Shown piece after piece: positions 12,502-13,138 of a stretch of 13,138 nt of DNA. Position numbers and translations under genes: made by a program. Under the pieces are notes generated by a model, which saw only the letters and a list, made by a program, of their open reading frames with translations, was not told the DNA's origin and searched no databases. The stretch is from DATJSJ01 sp035504175 (GTDB lineage Bacteria; Pseudomonadota; Alphaproteobacteria; Acetobacterales; Acetobacteraceae). Within the stretch, counting starts at the first letter, position 1. The number at the start of each line of letters is the position of its first letter. Location: positions 1 to 13,138 of the forward strand of contig DATJSJ010000020.1 of the NCBI GenBank assembly GCA_035504175.1. Direction: 5' to 3'.

Positions 12502-13138
12502 TCAGGCTGCGCGCGCCTGCTGTGCCAGCCGCCCGAGATTGCCAAGCAGATCCTGCGCCACCTTCAGGCGCGTGCCGACATCCATTTCCTGGATCACCGC
12601 CAGCTTGTGATCCGGGCGCAGCCGGATCGTCGGCCCCTTGCGGCCAGCGAGCCAGGCGATCAGCCCGGCCGGATTGCCGAATGCGTTGCCGCGGAACGAC
12701 AGCACCATCCCCTTCGGCCCGGCCTCCAGCTTCTCCACGCCGACCTCGCGGCATTGCCGCTTCAACGACATCACCTGCAGCAGGTTCTCGACCTCGGCCG
12801 GCAAGGCACCGAACCGATCGACCAGCTCGGCCGCCATCGCCTCGGTCTCGGCATCGGAGGCAAGCCCACCGATGCGCCGATAGAGACCGAGCCGCACCGG
12901 CAGGTCGCGCACGTACTCCTCCGGGATCAGCACCGGCAGGCCGAGCGTGATGTTCGGCGTCCAGTCATGCTCGACCCGGCGGCGGCCGCGCTCGGCGCGC
13001 ATCTCGGCCACCGCATCCTCCAGCATCTGCTGATAGAGCTCGATGCCGACCTCGCGGATATGCCCCGACTGCTCGTCGCCCAGCAGGTTGCCGGCGCCGC
13101 GGATGTCGAGATCGTGGCTCGCCAGCGTGAAGCCCGCG
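12502..13138 (-). CDS. mfd: Transcription-repair coupling factor Mfd, C-terminal part (5' part beyond window edge)
   Basis: The last 211 residues of a protein normally about 1150 residues long; the frame runs off the window end. Mfd is a DNA translocase that dislodges RNA polymerase stalled at lesions and recruits UvrA. The visible part begins in the helicase C-terminal core with FTLASHDLDIRGAGNLLGDE (motif VI region) and QSGHIREVGIELYQQMLEDA, then enters the C-terminal domain (TRCF/D7): WTPNITLGLPVLIPEEYV, LPVRLGLYRRIGGLASDAE, LVDRFGALPAEVENLL and KRQCREVGVEKLEAGPKGM. In Mfd this D7 domain covers the UvrA-binding region when the protein is idle. The C-terminus is complete, ending LGRLAQQARAA. 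The monooxygenase-like gene follows after 27 bases. Confidence 0.97.
   Translation of the reverse strand, partial: AGFTLASHDLDIRGAGNLLGDEQSGHIREVGIELYQQMLEDAVAEMRAERGRRRVEHDWTPNITLGLPVLIPEEYVRDLPVRLGLYRRIGGLASDAETEAMAAELVDRFGALPAEVENLLQVMSLKRQCREVGVEKLEAGPKGMVLSFRGNAFGNPAGLIAWLAGRKGPTIRLRPDHKLAVIQEMDVGTRLKVAQDLLGNLGRLAQQARAA

Overview
The window is high in GC (by eye a little under 70%) and densely coded. It looks like a chromosomal segment from an alphaproteobacterium, probably of the Rhodospirillales and perhaps Acetobacteraceae-like. The grounds are inference: eukaryote-like dimeric NADP isocitrate dehydrogenase, alaS and recA sit close together in an alphaproteobacterial arrangement; the flagellar genes run flgB-flgC-fliE-fliQ-fliR-flhB; a GTTC-N7-GTTC type LexA site lies upstream of recA; and TTAACC (CtrA-type) half-sites lie in the flagellar control region. 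No exact species can be named from the sequence alone.

Layout. (1) 2-403: 3' end of icd on the plus strand. (2) 448-1443, minus: two small accessory genes, a secreted two-cysteine protein and a protein with two tandem 'NPDVA...EGR' repeats, with a good promoter candidate at 1480-1508. (3) 1677-4349, minus: complete alaS. (4) 4554-4880, plus: a small secreted five-cysteine protein, divergent from alaS. (5) 4908-5372, minus: a cytidine/blasticidin-S-deaminase-like enzyme 19 bases behind recA. (6) 5392-6426, minus: recA, followed upstream by a 495-base non-coding stretch holding a probable SOS promoter. (7) 6922-10389, minus: flagellar export and proximal rod genes flgB, flgC, fliE, fliQ, fliR, flhB. 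(8) 10512-11915, plus: the divergent flagellar unit, made of an unknown small gene, fliO and fliP. (9) 11916-12156: an intergenic region packed with perfect inverted repeats, lying between convergent genes. (10) 12157-13138, minus: mfd (3' part) followed by an IsdG/ABM-type monooxygenase-like gene.

How the genes work together. FliO, FliP, FliQ, FliR and FlhB are membrane parts of the flagellar type III export gate; FliE, FlgB and FlgC form the junction and proximal rod built on it. They are split into two divergent units with a shared 122-base control region. RecA (SOS and recombination) and Mfd (transcription-coupled repair) are DNA-repair genes on either side of the flagellar block. icd and alaS are housekeeping genes.

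Most notable. A perfect LexA-type box with a second near-perfect one on either side of a plausible -35/-10 lies about 300 bases upstream of recA. A compound palindrome at 11986-12076 has a perfect 18-bp outer stem and two internal hairpins, next to a ladder of overlapping, mutually exclusive hairpins; it looks like a dispersed repeat or structured RNA and is the least explained element here. No mobile element, CRISPR array, tRNA or rRNA was seen.
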